Assembly (NCBI GenBank): GCA_018815245.1
Contig: JAHIXK010000016.1
Location: forward strand, 1 to 44,192
Length of the DNA: 44,192 nt
Reading direction: 5' to 3'
Origin: Gammaproteobacteria bacterium
GTDB lineage: Bacteria; Pseudomonadota; Gammaproteobacteria; Burkholderiales; Burkholderiaceae_B
Numbering within the stretch: the first letter of the stretch is position 1; each line of letters opens with the position of its first letter. This document shows positions 7,943 through 16,602 of the stretch, piece by piece. Both the position numbers and the translations under genes were made by a program. The notes under the pieces are model-generated. The model made no database searches. It worked only from the letters and a program-made list of their open reading frames with translations, and was not told the DNA's origin.

Positions 7943-8820
7943 GATTTCTTCCCTTTCTTATCTAGTTTACGGACAGTTAGCAGCCCTTCAATATCCCTAA
8001 GATCGGTGGTTACCCCGTTACGCCCCAGGGAATCGAGATAATCCTGACTCACCCAGCTGGGTAGTACGATCTCGAAACTTTCATTGTTTTCCCCTTCCAG
8101 GCGGTAGGACTGTATCCACCCCCCAGAACGCACCACGGTGGCCGACACAATTTGAATTCGTGAAATTTGGCGTGCCAGGGGTTGCTGCACGCTGAGGTCT
8201 TTCAAGGTGGCATTCAGGTCGTTCTCAACGGCTTGGGCATTCAATGCTGTGTCGTCGCTGCGGCTTAGCACGGTGGTGCCCACTTGTATGCCGACAAAGC
8301 CCATCAGTGAAACCATCAGGACACCAAGGGAGCCTTTCATCAACCAGGAACTGACACGGTCTGAAATACCGCGAATGGCCTGTGGCACGCTGTTGAGCGA
8401 TTTGCCACCGCGGTTGTCAATTTCAACAATTTGCAGGTCGAGGTCAATCAGGTAGTCTTTGATGGCTTCAACGTCATTGCAAAGCAGGCGCAAACTTCCA
8501 CTTTCAAGCACCATGGCCACCGAAAAATCGCCGCCATTGAGCAGGTAAATTGCATCGCCCTGGTACAAGGGGCCACCTGGCAACACGTCAACAAACGGCA
8601 GGTTGAAACCGGGCGCGGACGCCAGAAAACGGCTCTCAATCGCGAAGTAGTACACATACCCCGCGCGCTCTTCGAAATAGGTGTGCAGGCGGCTGGTGCC
8701 CAACAGGGCGTAGGCATGGTTTTCGACCACACGGCGCGGGCTGGCGCTGCCCACTGGAAGCCGGCCAGCGATCAGATTGGAATAAATTGTTTTAAAATTG
8801 CTTTGTTTTTCCACGGTCAT
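7939..8820 (-). CDS. Bitopic pilus-assembly platform protein (PilO-like position)
   Basis: 293 residues. Residues 1-155 are cytoplasmic and globular (YVYYFAIESRFLASAPGFN, then an acidic DLDLQIVEIDNRG stretch). There is one transmembrane helix at about residues 162-182, then a coiled periplasmic segment and a beta-rich end. Cytoplasmic domain, single helix and periplasmic domain together match the layout of accessory platform proteins such as R64 PilO. I cannot confirm the family by eye. The gene overlaps both neighbours by 4 bases. Confidence 0.6.
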   Translation of the reverse strand: MTVEKQSNFKTIYSNLIAGRLPVGSASPRRVVENHAYALLGTSRLHTYFEERAGYVYYFAIESRFLASAPGFNLPFVDVLPGGPLYQGDAIYLLNGGDFSVAMVLESGSLRLLCNDVEAIKDYLIDLDLQIVEIDNRGGKSLNSVPQAIRGISDRVSSWLMKGSLGVLMVSLMGFVGIQVGTTVLSRSDDTALNAQAVENDLNATLKDLSVQQPLARQISRIQIVSATVVRSGGWIQSYRLEGENNESFEIVLPSWVSQDYLDSLGRNGVTTDLRDIEGLLTVRKLDKKGKKS

Positions 8821-10067
8821 GCTCCTGAAATCACCAGCTCGTTTTGCAGATACACCACGGCCAGGCTGAACAACACAGCAATGCCGGAATACAGCAGCGA
8901 ACCGACAAACGCCAACACGGCGAACCGGCGCGCGGCGGAATTGGCCCTGTCTTCACGGGTTTGGGAAATGGATGCCAGGCATTCCGCAAGCTGGGCCTGG
9001 TCTTTGTGGGCGCGGATCAACAAGCGCTCACTGCTGTCTAACTGCAGGTGGTTAAATGCACTGGCGGGTTGCTCGCCAATTTCGGTTCTGTTGATGATGT
9101 CTTCCCAAAACCGGTTGATGGTCGGGGTAATGGTGCCCTTGCGTGCAATTTGCACTGCATTCAGAAATACCACACCCCCCGTAAGCAGCGAACCCAACAC
9201 GCGGGTGGTGGCGGCCATGCCGGATGAAATCAGCAAGTCGCCAATCACCGGCATTTTTTCCAGCATGCCGTATGCTTGTGTCCTGGTTTTTTGGTCGGGC
9301 GACAACACCATCATGGTGAAATAAATCAGCGCCAGGGCAAACACAAATGAAAATATCAACAGACCGTTGTTGACGTGCTCGGCCAACATCAGGGAGCTAT
9401 TAAACTGCGCAATTTTTTCAGGGTTTTCGCTCATCAAGGGCGTGGTTTTCAGTTGCTCGATCAAGCCGAAGCGCATCCCGATGACCGTGGACACGGCCAT
9501 GATCAAATCCAGTGCGGTCCAGGTGACAGCGCCAAACATCAGCTTGAGCGTGGCCGAGCCTTTTTCGTAAAAACCCACTGCGGTTTCAAGCGCCTGGCTT
9601 AGCTGCCCGGCTGATTCACCAGCGCGCAACACCGCAAGTGTTGAGTCGTCGAACCAGTTCAGCAATTCCAGCGATTGAACAAATCCAAAACCCTGACGTA
9701 GGGCATTCAAGGCTTGGTTCAGCACCAGCCGCTGCTCGCCAAGCTCGCCGAGAATAACCTGTTCCAGCGCTTTCTCGGGCGACAAGCCCGAACGCACATT
9801 GAAGGCCAGCGCCTGCAAAAACTTCTGTTTATAACTTCGATTGACTTTGGACCCAAAAATCCTTTGCAAGCTGCCTTTGGAGCGCACCTCAAGAATATCG
9901 AGAACCACGCCACCACGATCTATCACTTGCTGTATGGCTTCGCGTTTTCGGGACGCGGTGATCACCAGTTCATGGCGGAAGTAACCGCTTAAACGATCGT
10001 CTGGCCTTGCCGTGGCGTCGAGCATTTGGGGCGCAAGGTAAAAAACCCTGTAGTTGAAAATGGCCAT
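8817..10067 (-). CDS. GspF/PilC-type inner-membrane pilus assembly protein (R64 PilR-like)
   Basis: 416 residues. It has two T2SF-type cytoplasmic helical domains (residues about 75-200 and 285-390, with RSGLSPEKALEQV and FNHLQLDSSERLLIRAHKDQ). Each is followed by hydrophobic segments: AVTWTALDLIMAVSTVIG, LLIFSFVFALALIYF and the C-terminal LAFVGSLLYSGIAVLFSL. This family forms the inner-membrane platform that the extension ATPase acts on. The start is set by GGAG six bases upstream, and the ATPase gene ends 3 bases before it. Confidence 0.85.
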   Translation of the reverse strand: MAIFNYRVFYLAPQMLDATARPDDRLSGYFRHELVITASRKREAIQQVIDRGGVVLDILEVRSKGSLQRIFGSKVNRSYKQKFLQALAFNVRSGLSPEKALEQVILGELGEQRLVLNQALNALRQGFGFVQSLELLNWFDDSTLAVLRAGESAGQLSQALETAVGFYEKGSATLKLMFGAVTWTALDLIMAVSTVIGMRFGLIEQLKTTPLMSENPEKIAQFNSSLMLAEHVNNGLLIFSFVFALALIYFTMMVLSPDQKTRTQAYGMLEKMPVIGDLLISSGMAATTRVLGSLLTGGVVFLNAVQIARKGTITPTINRFWEDIINRTEIGEQPASAFNHLQLDSSERLLIRAHKDQAQLAECLASISQTREDRANSAARRFAVLAFVGSLLYSGIAVLFSLAVVYLQNELVISGA

Positions 10068-10070
10068 TTT

Positions 10071-11768
10071 TTACTCCACCACGCCGAACAGTTGGGCCAG
10101 GCTTGGCCAGTCCACCAGGCCTTGGTCCATCAGGGTTTGAAGTGTTTCCAATCGGCTGGTGTATTGCACGCCATTTTCTTCGCGCAAATCGATCGGCAGT
10201 TCCAATTCATGATTTTTGAATGCACGTACGAATTTGGCGCGCATGCCGTCGTCTGCAGGAATGTGCAAGGTTTCATGCGCAGCCACACGGCCTGAATAAC
10301 CCGTGCTAAGGCAGCGGGTGCAGCCCATTTTTTTTCTTAAACCGGTACGTGCCTCAATCAACCCGCCGGTCAAGCGAAGTGCGTGGGGCTTAAGGTGCTC
10401 GATCTCGTCGTTATCCATTGGCTTGGCACAGGAACACAAACGACGCATCAAGCGCTGATGCACCACCATGCGCAGGAAGTGCGCAATCAGGAATTCTGAA
10501 TCGGAGCGGTGGGAAGGGTCGATCATCGACAAAAATCGTTCGGTCACCTGAATCACGCTGTTGGCGTGAATGGTAGAAATGACCAAGTGCCCACTTTCTG
10601 CGAAAGCCAGCGCCGCGCGTGCAGAATCGGCGTCGCGAATTTCACCGAAGATCAGGATGTCGGGGTCTTGCCGCAAAATTGAACGCTCAAGATCAATGGC
10701 TTTTTGTTTCACCAAGGCCTGCAACTGAATTTGTTTTGCAAAAGGCAAAATGTATTCAACCGGGTCTTCAACCGTGATGATGTTCATGGCGTCGCGGCGA
10801 AAACCGCAGGCCACGGTGTACTGCGTGGTGCTTTTACCGGAACCAGTGGCACCTGAAATAAATACCAGGCCACCGGTTTTTCCGGTTTGCTGCGTAATAC
10901 CGCGGATCAAACCCATCATCTTGGGCTGCCCCGGGAACAGGGCTGACAAACTGGGCAACAGCGACACGTCGAGCGCGCGCAGCACCAGCGATTCACCATC
11001 GACCAGCGGTTGTGTTGAAATACGAAAGTCGACCACACGGCCTTCATGCTCAACCGTCAAACGACCGTCTTGCGCAGTGCGGTTGTTCGACGCATCCATG
11101 CCCGCTTCAATTTTGATACGGGCCACCAGCGATTGCATCAGCAATTCAGGCAACAAATGGGTTTGACGCATCACGGAATCAACGCGGTAGGCTATCCATG
11201 CATCGGGATCAGACTTTCGGCTTAAGTGTATATCGCTGGCCCGCAGTGACAGGGCTTCTTTCAACACCGCATACACCAGGCCACGCAAGCGCCCGGCCTC
11301 CAGTCCGTCGGACCGAAGAATGGAGACCAATCCGTTGACCGAACCCGATTGTTCGATCCGCATCAGCACATCAAAAACTTCCTGTCGACTGGCAGGTAAA
11401 ACCCGCAAGGATTGAACCGGTGTTCTTAACACTTCCTGAATGCGTTTTCGCTGGGATGCGCTTAAAGGCTGCGCACACTTCAGCGTCAACACGCCCTTTG
11501 AAAATTCGGTGGGCACACAAATAAATCGGCGGCAGTACTCAAGCGGCAGAATTGTTTGAAGGGTGAAATGATCTCCAATCACACCAAGATCACTTTGCTC
11601 GTCATCCTCCTGCAGATCATCACTGTTGATAAAACGTGAACGCAGCGCCAGGCTTGACAAATCAGCGGAGCGTCCCTCCGATCGCAAGTGTGCATGCTGT
11701 TGACGCAACATGGTTAACTGGTTGCCATCCAGGCCGGCTTGTGTCAAATCGCTTTCGGTGCTTTTCAT
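10071..11768 (-). CDS. GspE/PilB-family pilus extension ATPase (R64 PilQ-like)
   Basis: 565 residues. An N-terminal regulatory region (1-150) precedes the T2SSE ATPase core. Walker A GATGSGKST is at residues 306-314, an Asp-box/Walker B region around ILIFGEIRDADSARA, and a His box at VISTIHANS. A tetracysteine zinc site (CSC...CTRC) lies near residues 445-490, as in PilB and GspE. The protein hydrolyses ATP on the cytoplasmic face to drive pilin assembly. No second, PilT-type retraction ATPase is present in the window, which fits type IVb-like systems. Confidence 0.93.
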   Translation of the reverse strand: MKSTESDLTQAGLDGNQLTMLRQQHAHLRSEGRSADLSSLALRSRFINSDDLQEDDEQSDLGVIGDHFTLQTILPLEYCRRFICVPTEFSKGVLTLKCAQPLSASQRKRIQEVLRTPVQSLRVLPASRQEVFDVLMRIEQSGSVNGLVSILRSDGLEAGRLRGLVYAVLKEALSLRASDIHLSRKSDPDAWIAYRVDSVMRQTHLLPELLMQSLVARIKIEAGMDASNNRTAQDGRLTVEHEGRVVDFRISTQPLVDGESLVLRALDVSLLPSLSALFPGQPKMMGLIRGITQQTGKTGGLVFISGATGSGKSTTQYTVACGFRRDAMNIITVEDPVEYILPFAKQIQLQALVKQKAIDLERSILRQDPDILIFGEIRDADSARAALAFAESGHLVISTIHANSVIQVTERFLSMIDPSHRSDSEFLIAHFLRMVVHQRLMRRLCSCAKPMDNDEIEHLKPHALRLTGGLIEARTGLRKKMGCTRCLSTGYSGRVAAHETLHIPADDGMRAKFVRAFKNHELELPIDLREENGVQYTSRLETLQTLMDQGLVDWPSLAQLFGVVE

Positions 11769-11789
11769 GGTGTGTTGCCTTGCGTGCCG

Positions 11790-12602
11790 CTAGAAAGGTG
11801 CCGAAGAACCAAAACCAGGTTGACCAAAACCCTGGTTTCCACCACCAAAAGGTGAACCGGAATTGCCCTGTTGATTTCCACCCGGCGTGTTGGATGAAAA
11901 GGCTTGTGTGTTTAATTTCGGAACCAGGTGATCAAACGCCTCTGTTTCGACCTTCAACAACTGCGAATCGCCCGGCACTTGCACAACCCCGCCATGGCTC
12001 GATTCAAGTGCGCCATAAAACACGTTGACCCAGGCACCCCTTTCGCTTAACCAGTCCACAGTCACATCCTGACCTGTCACTTTCGCGCGCACGGAATAAC
12101 CCGCCACATTGACCACCTGCCCCACACGCAGGCGTATTACTGCAGTAGAGCGGGATACGTTGCGAACAGCCGCTGCTTGAGCCTCCTGCGAAGCTGGGTT
12201 GTTTGCTCCAGTGGAGCTCGGGGCGACCACCTGGGTTTGCACCACTTCATTGCTGATCTTGCGCATCACAATTGCATTTTGAAAGTACGCAGTAACCTGC
12301 ATGTTCGTAAACAGATTGACCAATGCCAGGGGTACTACAGGGGAATTCAAGGCCTGCTGTTGTATGTTCAAATCTTCCTGGGTTATTCGTCGAGCGGCCT
12401 GGCGCTTCACGTCTTCGGGGTCGCTTTCGTTAGCGTTTACTTGTGTAGCGCCGCTAGGCGATGCGCCAGGGGATGACTCCTTGCTTTCGGCCAAAGCAGA
12501 AGGACGTATCAAAGGGTTTGCAATGGTCTGTGCAATTGAAGGCGCTGGACAGGCACCGGCAATCAAAAGAACCAGTAAACCTGGTTGAATGAAGTTTCTC
12601 AT
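11790..12602 (-). CDS. Periplasmic pilus-locus protein, unrecognised family (PilP position)
   Basis: 270 residues with an N-terminal signal peptide (FIQPGLLVLLIAGACPAPSIAQ). A low-complexity linker is followed by a beta-rich domain at residues about 110-225 (RLRVGQVVNVAGYSVRAKV, WVNVFYGALES). The tail is Gly/Gln/Phe-rich (GGGNQGFGQPGFG). It lies between the secretin and the ATPase, 7 bases after the secretin stop. The small beta domain is reminiscent of PilP/GspC-type connectors between inner-membrane platform and secretin. That link is inference from position and signal peptide. A cysteine in the signal region (GACPAP) gives a weak possibility of lipidation. Confidence 0.6.
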   Translation of the reverse strand: MRNFIQPGLLVLLIAGACPAPSIAQTIANPLIRPSALAESKESSPGASPSGATQVNANESDPEDVKRQAARRITQEDLNIQQQALNSPVVPLALVNLFTNMQVTAYFQNAIVMRKISNEVVQTQVVAPSSTGANNPASQEAQAAAVRNVSRSTAVIRLRVGQVVNVAGYSVRAKVTGQDVTVDWLSERGAWVNVFYGALESSHGGVVQVPGDSQLLKVETEAFDHLVPKLNTQAFSSNTPGGNQQGNSGSPFGGGNQGFGQPGFGSSAPF

Positions 12603-12609
12603 GCTGGCC

Positions 12610-14280
12610 TCACGGGTTGACTTTGCCTAGTCGGGACAACATTTGAGTTGGCCGAGGCATCACGCTTAGTTGACTGGACATTCGCAACGCACCATTCTTT
12701 ATCGGGGTGGCCGCAAGTTGTGCAACAGGCTCAACAACTTCTTCAGGTTCCGGCTCGGGCGTTGAACTTGGCACGGGCTGCGAAGGTATTTCCTTGCGAA
12801 CCGCGGGCTTTGCATCTTGTTCGACCGGAATATTCAAGGCGGCCTGACGTGTGTCATCAAACAGCAGCAAACGCGGGCGAATGGTCACCACCAGTTCTGT
12901 TTGCTTGGTGCTTTTCACTTTGCTGAAAATACCCAGGCCTTCCTGTGAATCGTCTTGCGCACGCGACACGGTAATGCCACCCAATAAAATGGTGTCGCCG
13001 GGGCGACAGCGAATTTGGGTTTTCAGTTCGCGATCTGCCACTTCAGGCAGATTCAGGTCCACACCCAAGGCGGTGAAACGCTTCAAGGCAAGCAGTTCGG
13101 TGATGGAAATATTGATCCGCGTGTAAATGGTGGCATCGTGTGCCTCACCGGTCAGCGACACCTCCAGGCCGGTGCGCAGGTTTTGTGTATCGGCCGTGGA
13201 TTGGGCCACACCGTTCACAATTTGCGAGCCAACCCGGGAAACAAATGTCGTTGATTGCCCCACGCGAATATTGCCGTTGGTGCCGTTCATCAGGCCAATC
13301 TTGGGTTGGCTTAGTGTTTTCACATCCCCTTGGGAACGCAGAAAATCAATCAAAAAGTTCGTGGAGAAATTCTCGCCAAAGATCAGTGTTTCAATGCCGG
13401 TTGAAGAACGAGCTATTTGTGTAACCCGACTTAGATTGTCATCAGCACTGCCTCCTATGAGGCCAGAATCGGGTGCAGTGTTAATTCCTGTGCCGGTTTT
13501 GTAAAGCTCCCAACGAATCCCCATGTTGGATGAATCATTCAGGTCAACCTGCAACACATTCATGTCGTACACAATCAGAGAACGGGTTGCACGGGCCTTT
13601 TCCATGTAACTTTTGATATCGGTCAGCGCGCGGCGGTTCGCGCGAAACACCAGGGACCGGTTGATTCGATCCAGATAAACATCCTTCGCACCCAGGTACT
13701 GCATGGTGTTGGTTACACCCGCCATGCTGTCTTCGTTCAACACAGGCGGCATGGTCACCACAAATTGTTGTTCAGGCATGATGCGCAGCACACCCGATTC
13801 ACTGACCGCCCAGAAAAAGCCCATGATCTCGCCGAGCTGATTCATTACGCTGGTCAAATTGCCGTTCAAATTATTCAATGTGACCACGCCGTATCGGGAG
13901 GCCGTGTCTGCACCACCCTCAAAACTCAAGGGCATGTTGGTGTCTGCAAAAATAATTTGCAGCACATCGAACAACCCACGTTCAGTGACAGACAGGTTTC
14001 TGATCTCCAGGCTGGGTAACGGACCACCCGACATTTGGGGACGCACCCAGAAAGTATCGGACGGCAAACGCTCAATTGGCAGGGTTCGCTGCGATATGCT
14101 GCCATCAGACGATGAAATTTCGGGTGCAGTCAGTTCAGGGACCTTGATCTTGTCTTTAAAAAACTGCATTTCCCCCATTGGGCGCATGGTCGAGCAAGCA
14201 ACCGCCCCCAGGGCGACAGCCACGTAAACACCAATTTTGCTCACCGACAATGCGGTGTTTAATGCGGTGTTGACTTTCAT
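12610..14280 (-). CDS. pilN: Type IVb pilus outer-membrane secretin (R64 PilN-like lipoprotein)
   Basis: 556 residues from the ATG at 14280; a longer start at 14292 has its only purine-rich site abutting the ATG. The N-terminus ends in GAVAC, a lipobox-like cleavage site, so a lipoprotein is likely. An N0/STN-like region (RGLFDVLQIIFADTNMPLSF) and an N1-type domain lead to the secretin core, with FLRSQGDVKTLSQPKIGLMN, FVSRVGSQ and the C-terminal RPGDTILLGGI and ELVVTIRPRLL motifs. The length matches R64 PilN (about 560). It forms the outer-membrane channel through which the pilus emerges and is the first gene of the operon. Confidence 0.85.
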   Translation of the reverse strand: MKVNTALNTALSVSKIGVYVAVALGAVACSTMRPMGEMQFFKDKIKVPELTAPEISSSDGSISQRTLPIERLPSDTFWVRPQMSGGPLPSLEIRNLSVTERGLFDVLQIIFADTNMPLSFEGGADTASRYGVVTLNNLNGNLTSVMNQLGEIMGFFWAVSESGVLRIMPEQQFVVTMPPVLNEDSMAGVTNTMQYLGAKDVYLDRINRSLVFRANRRALTDIKSYMEKARATRSLIVYDMNVLQVDLNDSSNMGIRWELYKTGTGINTAPDSGLIGGSADDNLSRVTQIARSSTGIETLIFGENFSTNFLIDFLRSQGDVKTLSQPKIGLMNGTNGNIRVGQSTTFVSRVGSQIVNGVAQSTADTQNLRTGLEVSLTGEAHDATIYTRINISITELLALKRFTALGVDLNLPEVADRELKTQIRCRPGDTILLGGITVSRAQDDSQEGLGIFSKVKSTKQTELVVTIRPRLLLFDDTRQAALNIPVEQDAKPAVRKEIPSQPVPSSTPEPEPEEVVEPVAQLAATPIKNGALRMSSQLSVMPRPTQMLSRLGKVNP

Positions 14281-14420
14281 ACTGTTGCTCATCCTTTACA
14301 AATCAGTACTATTGAGTATCCAAACAATGGATGGGTTAAACATCCCTCTAAGGAGTCACCTCACCAACCCCACCTTTTCGTGGGATAAAACGGAACCAAC
14401 CACAACACAAGGAGACAATC
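14281..14420. promoter_or_regulatory. Divergent intergenic region between pilus operon and dsrE-like gene
   Basis: About 140 bases separate the two divergent starts, so promoters for both directions should lie here. I could not identify a convincing -35/-10 pair. An AAGGAG sits 6 bases before the plus-strand gene. A short CCCAC/GTGGG stem occurs near 14370-14386. Confidence 0.4.
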
Positions 14421-14894
14421 ATGAAACTACTTTCCATCAAGAACGCCCTGCTGGGCCTGGCTGCAAGCGTGGTGCTGATTGGCACTGCCAATGCCCAAAG
14501 CGCAGCACCAGACAAGCGGATGAATACGCAGGACATCACCTCGAAAGTGGTGTATCACATCAATGATGCCGACACCCAAGCCTTGGGGGCGTTGAGAAAC
14601 TTGCGCAACCACCTGGATGTGGCCCCGAAAACCACCATCATTGTGGTGAGCCATGCCACAGGCGTGGATTTCCTGATGGAAGGTGCCAAACACGAGAAAA
14701 CGGGCACCGCATACGCGCCATTGGTAAGCGCACTGACAGCACGAGGTGTGCGGTTCGAGGTGTGTGAAATTACCCTGAAGAACCGCAACCTGAAAAAAGA
14801 ACAATTTGTGATGGAAGCGGAATTCACACCCTCAGGTGTGGTTCGCATTGCCGATTTGCAAACCCAGCAAGGCTTTGCCTACCTTAAACCTTAA
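14421..14894 (+). CDS. Periplasmic DsrE-family protein
   Basis: 157 residues with a signal peptide ending TANAQS, so it is exported. The mature part has the DsrE/DsrF-like fold pattern: KVVYHINDAD, a helix, TTIIVVSHATGVDFL, then LTARGVRFEVCEITLKNR. The conserved cysteine is Cys115, where DsrE-like proteins carry persulphide. Family members act in sulphur relay or oxidation, but exported single-domain members have no settled role. The gene ends 12 bases before the MFS gene, so co-transcription is likely. Confidence 0.8.
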   Translation: MKLLSIKNALLGLAASVVLIGTANAQSAAPDKRMNTQDITSKVVYHINDADTQALGALRNLRNHLDVAPKTTIIVVSHATGVDFLMEGAKHEKTGTAYAPLVSALTARGVRFEVCEITLKNRNLKKEQFVMEAEFTPSGVVRIADLQTQQGFAYLKP

Positions 14895-14906
14895 TATCAA
14901 TTTGCC

Positions 14907-16199
14907 ATGCACTTGAATTCAAACAAGTCTGTATCGCCCCTCACCGTGTTGTGGTGCGGGGCCTTCATCATGACCATCTCATTGGGCATACGCCATTCAT
15001 TTGGCCTGTTTCTGCAACCTGTCAGCTTAAGCAATGAGTGGGGGCGGGAAATATTCGCTTTCTCGATTGCCATGCAGAACCTGGTGTGGGGCGTGGCACA
15101 ACCTTTCGTGGGTCGAATGGCCGACCGGCTGGGTTCGGCCATCACCATGATTCTGGGTGGCGTACTGTATGCACTGGGCCTGTTCTTGATGAGTACTGTT
15201 GACAGCCCCGGCATGTTGACTTTGAGTGCTGGCATTTTGATCGGTTTGGGATTGAGTGGCACCACCTTCCCAGTGGTGTTTGGCGCGGTCAGCCGTGCCA
15301 TGCCACCTGAAAAACGCAGCATGGCCATGGGTATTTCCATGGCACTCGGTTCGCTTGGGCAGTTTGCTTTTCTGCCGGGTGGCCTTTTTTTGATCAATGA
15401 ATTGGGTTGGTCATCAGCCCTCACCGTGCTGAGCTGCATTGCAGTGGTGATTTTGGCACTGGCCTGGCCACTGGTGGAGAAAAAAGCAAAAACCGTGCTG
15501 TTGGACGAAACGCCCTGCAGCGCAGAGTGCCCGAATACCGCTTCCCACCACGAAACTTTGCCCACACCTGCCGAGAAGGAAATGGGCATGTGGGCTTCGC
15601 TTGCCCAAGCCATGCAACACAAAGCCTTCATCATGCTAAGCGTGGGTTATTTCGTGTGCGGCTTTCAAATTCTTTTCATCAGCGTGCACCTGCCCAGCTA
15701 CCTGCAAGACAGCGGCATACCCGCCAGCGCTGGCAGCAATGCACTGGCGCTGATTGGCTTGTTCAACATTCTGGGCAGTTACCTGGCCGGGCTTTGGGGT
15801 GGGCAGTTTCGCAAACCCATGCTGCTGAGTGGCATTTATGGCTTAAGGGGGTTGCTGATCGCGGCTTTTGTTTTGTTGCCACTCACAACCTGGAGCGTGT
15901 ATTTGTTTGCAGCGTGCATGGGCGTGCTGTGGCTTTCTACGGTGCCGCTGACCACGGGCACGGTTTCAGCCATGTTCGGGGTGAAAAACCTGTCCATGCT
16001 GGGCGGCCTGGTGTTCATGTTCCATCAAATTGGTGCATTTGTGGGTGGCTGGCTGGGTGGGCTGTTATTTGACGCCACAGGCAGCTACCAACTGGTGTGG
16101 TGGCTTTGCGTGGCTTTAAGTGTAATTGCGGCTGCGGTAAACTGGCCTATCGAGGAAAAAAGCGCTCAAGCCAATGAACCAGCAACACAAGCCGCCTGA
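14907..16199 (+). CDS. MFS transporter (monocarboxylate/oxalate-formate antiporter-like)
   Basis: 430 residues with about 12 hydrophobic segments. An MFS motif A-like loop (GRMADRLGS) follows the second helix, and GIRHSFGLFLQPVSL in the first helix is typical of the OFA/MCT-like group. A hydrophilic central loop around residues 190-235 (KKAKTVLLDE to AEKEMGMW) separates the two halves. The substrate is not predictable beyond a small organic anion. The coupled DsrE-like gene might point to a sulphur compound (weak inference). Confidence 0.85.
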   Translation: MHLNSNKSVSPLTVLWCGAFIMTISLGIRHSFGLFLQPVSLSNEWGREIFAFSIAMQNLVWGVAQPFVGRMADRLGSAITMILGGVLYALGLFLMSTVDSPGMLTLSAGILIGLGLSGTTFPVVFGAVSRAMPPEKRSMAMGISMALGSLGQFAFLPGGLFLINELGWSSALTVLSCIAVVILALAWPLVEKKAKTVLLDETPCSAECPNTASHHETLPTPAEKEMGMWASLAQAMQHKAFIMLSVGYFVCGFQILFISVHLPSYLQDSGIPASAGSNALALIGLFNILGSYLAGLWGGQFRKPMLLSGIYGLRGLLIAAFVLLPLTTWSVYLFAACMGVLWLSTVPLTTGTVSAMFGVKNLSMLGGLVFMFHQIGAFVGGWLGGLLFDATGSYQLVWWLCVALSVIAAAVNWPIEEKSAQANEPATQAA

Positions 16200-16329
16200 A
16201 ACCAGAAACAGTTTGATGCCACGCTGGGCCCTGGTGGCCCTGCTGCTGGTCGCTTTGCTGCTTACGCTGGGTTATACCAGCCCTGACATGCGGGCCGTTT
16301 ATGTTGCCGCATGGGCGGCTTGCTTTTGA
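16174..16329 (+). CDS. Possible 51-residue single-helix membrane protein overlapping the transporter end
   Basis: An ATG at 16174, inside the last 26 bases of the MFS gene in another frame, opens a 51-codon frame ending TGA at 16327-16329. The product has a basic N-terminus (MNQQHKPPETRNSLMPR) and one hydrophobic helix (WALVALLLVALLLTLGYT). There is no good ribosome site, so it would rely on coupling to the transporter. Small subunits of MFS transporters are known in some proteobacteria, but I do not recognise this sequence. Confidence 0.35.
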   Translation: MNQQHKPPETRNSLMPRWALVALLLVALLLTLGYTSPDMRAVYVAAWAACF

Positions 16330-16463
16330 CTCGCACTGATTGCTTTACACGATTGCTGGGCAGGCACTGCGCTGGGTCAGCAATTTGGTGCCAACGAGGC
16401 TTCTGGTTAAGTTGCAATGCCTGCGATTCAAGGAAATCTGCCGACATCAAACTGGCGACACTG

Positions 16464-16515
16464 CTCACCGAAGGTGAGAACCCGAGCTCGCCCGTCTTTT
16501 TTGGCGAGGCGGGTT
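16464..16515. terminator. Two adjacent stem-loops between convergent genes
   Basis: CTCACC-GAA-GGTGAG (16464-16478) is a perfect 6-bp stem with a triloop. Immediately next to it, AACCCG-AG-CTCGCC (16479-16492) pairs with GGCGAG-G-CGGGTT (16503-16515) around a loop containing TTTTTT. The region lies between the MFS gene (+) and lrgB (-). A shared terminator for convergent transcripts is likely, but the T-run sits in the loop instead of after the stem, so a small structured RNA is an alternative. Confidence 0.5.
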
Positions 16516-16602
16516 TAAGTGGGGGCAGGTTTGTATGGCGGGAATTCAGATTTCCAAGCAGGCCTTGCAACTTAACCAGAAGCCTCGCGATCAGCCGCTT
16601 GG

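Noticed and set aside
8431-9324. 297-residue plus-strand frame
   Set aside because: It is antisense to the pilus platform genes, with no signal, domain or ribosome site.
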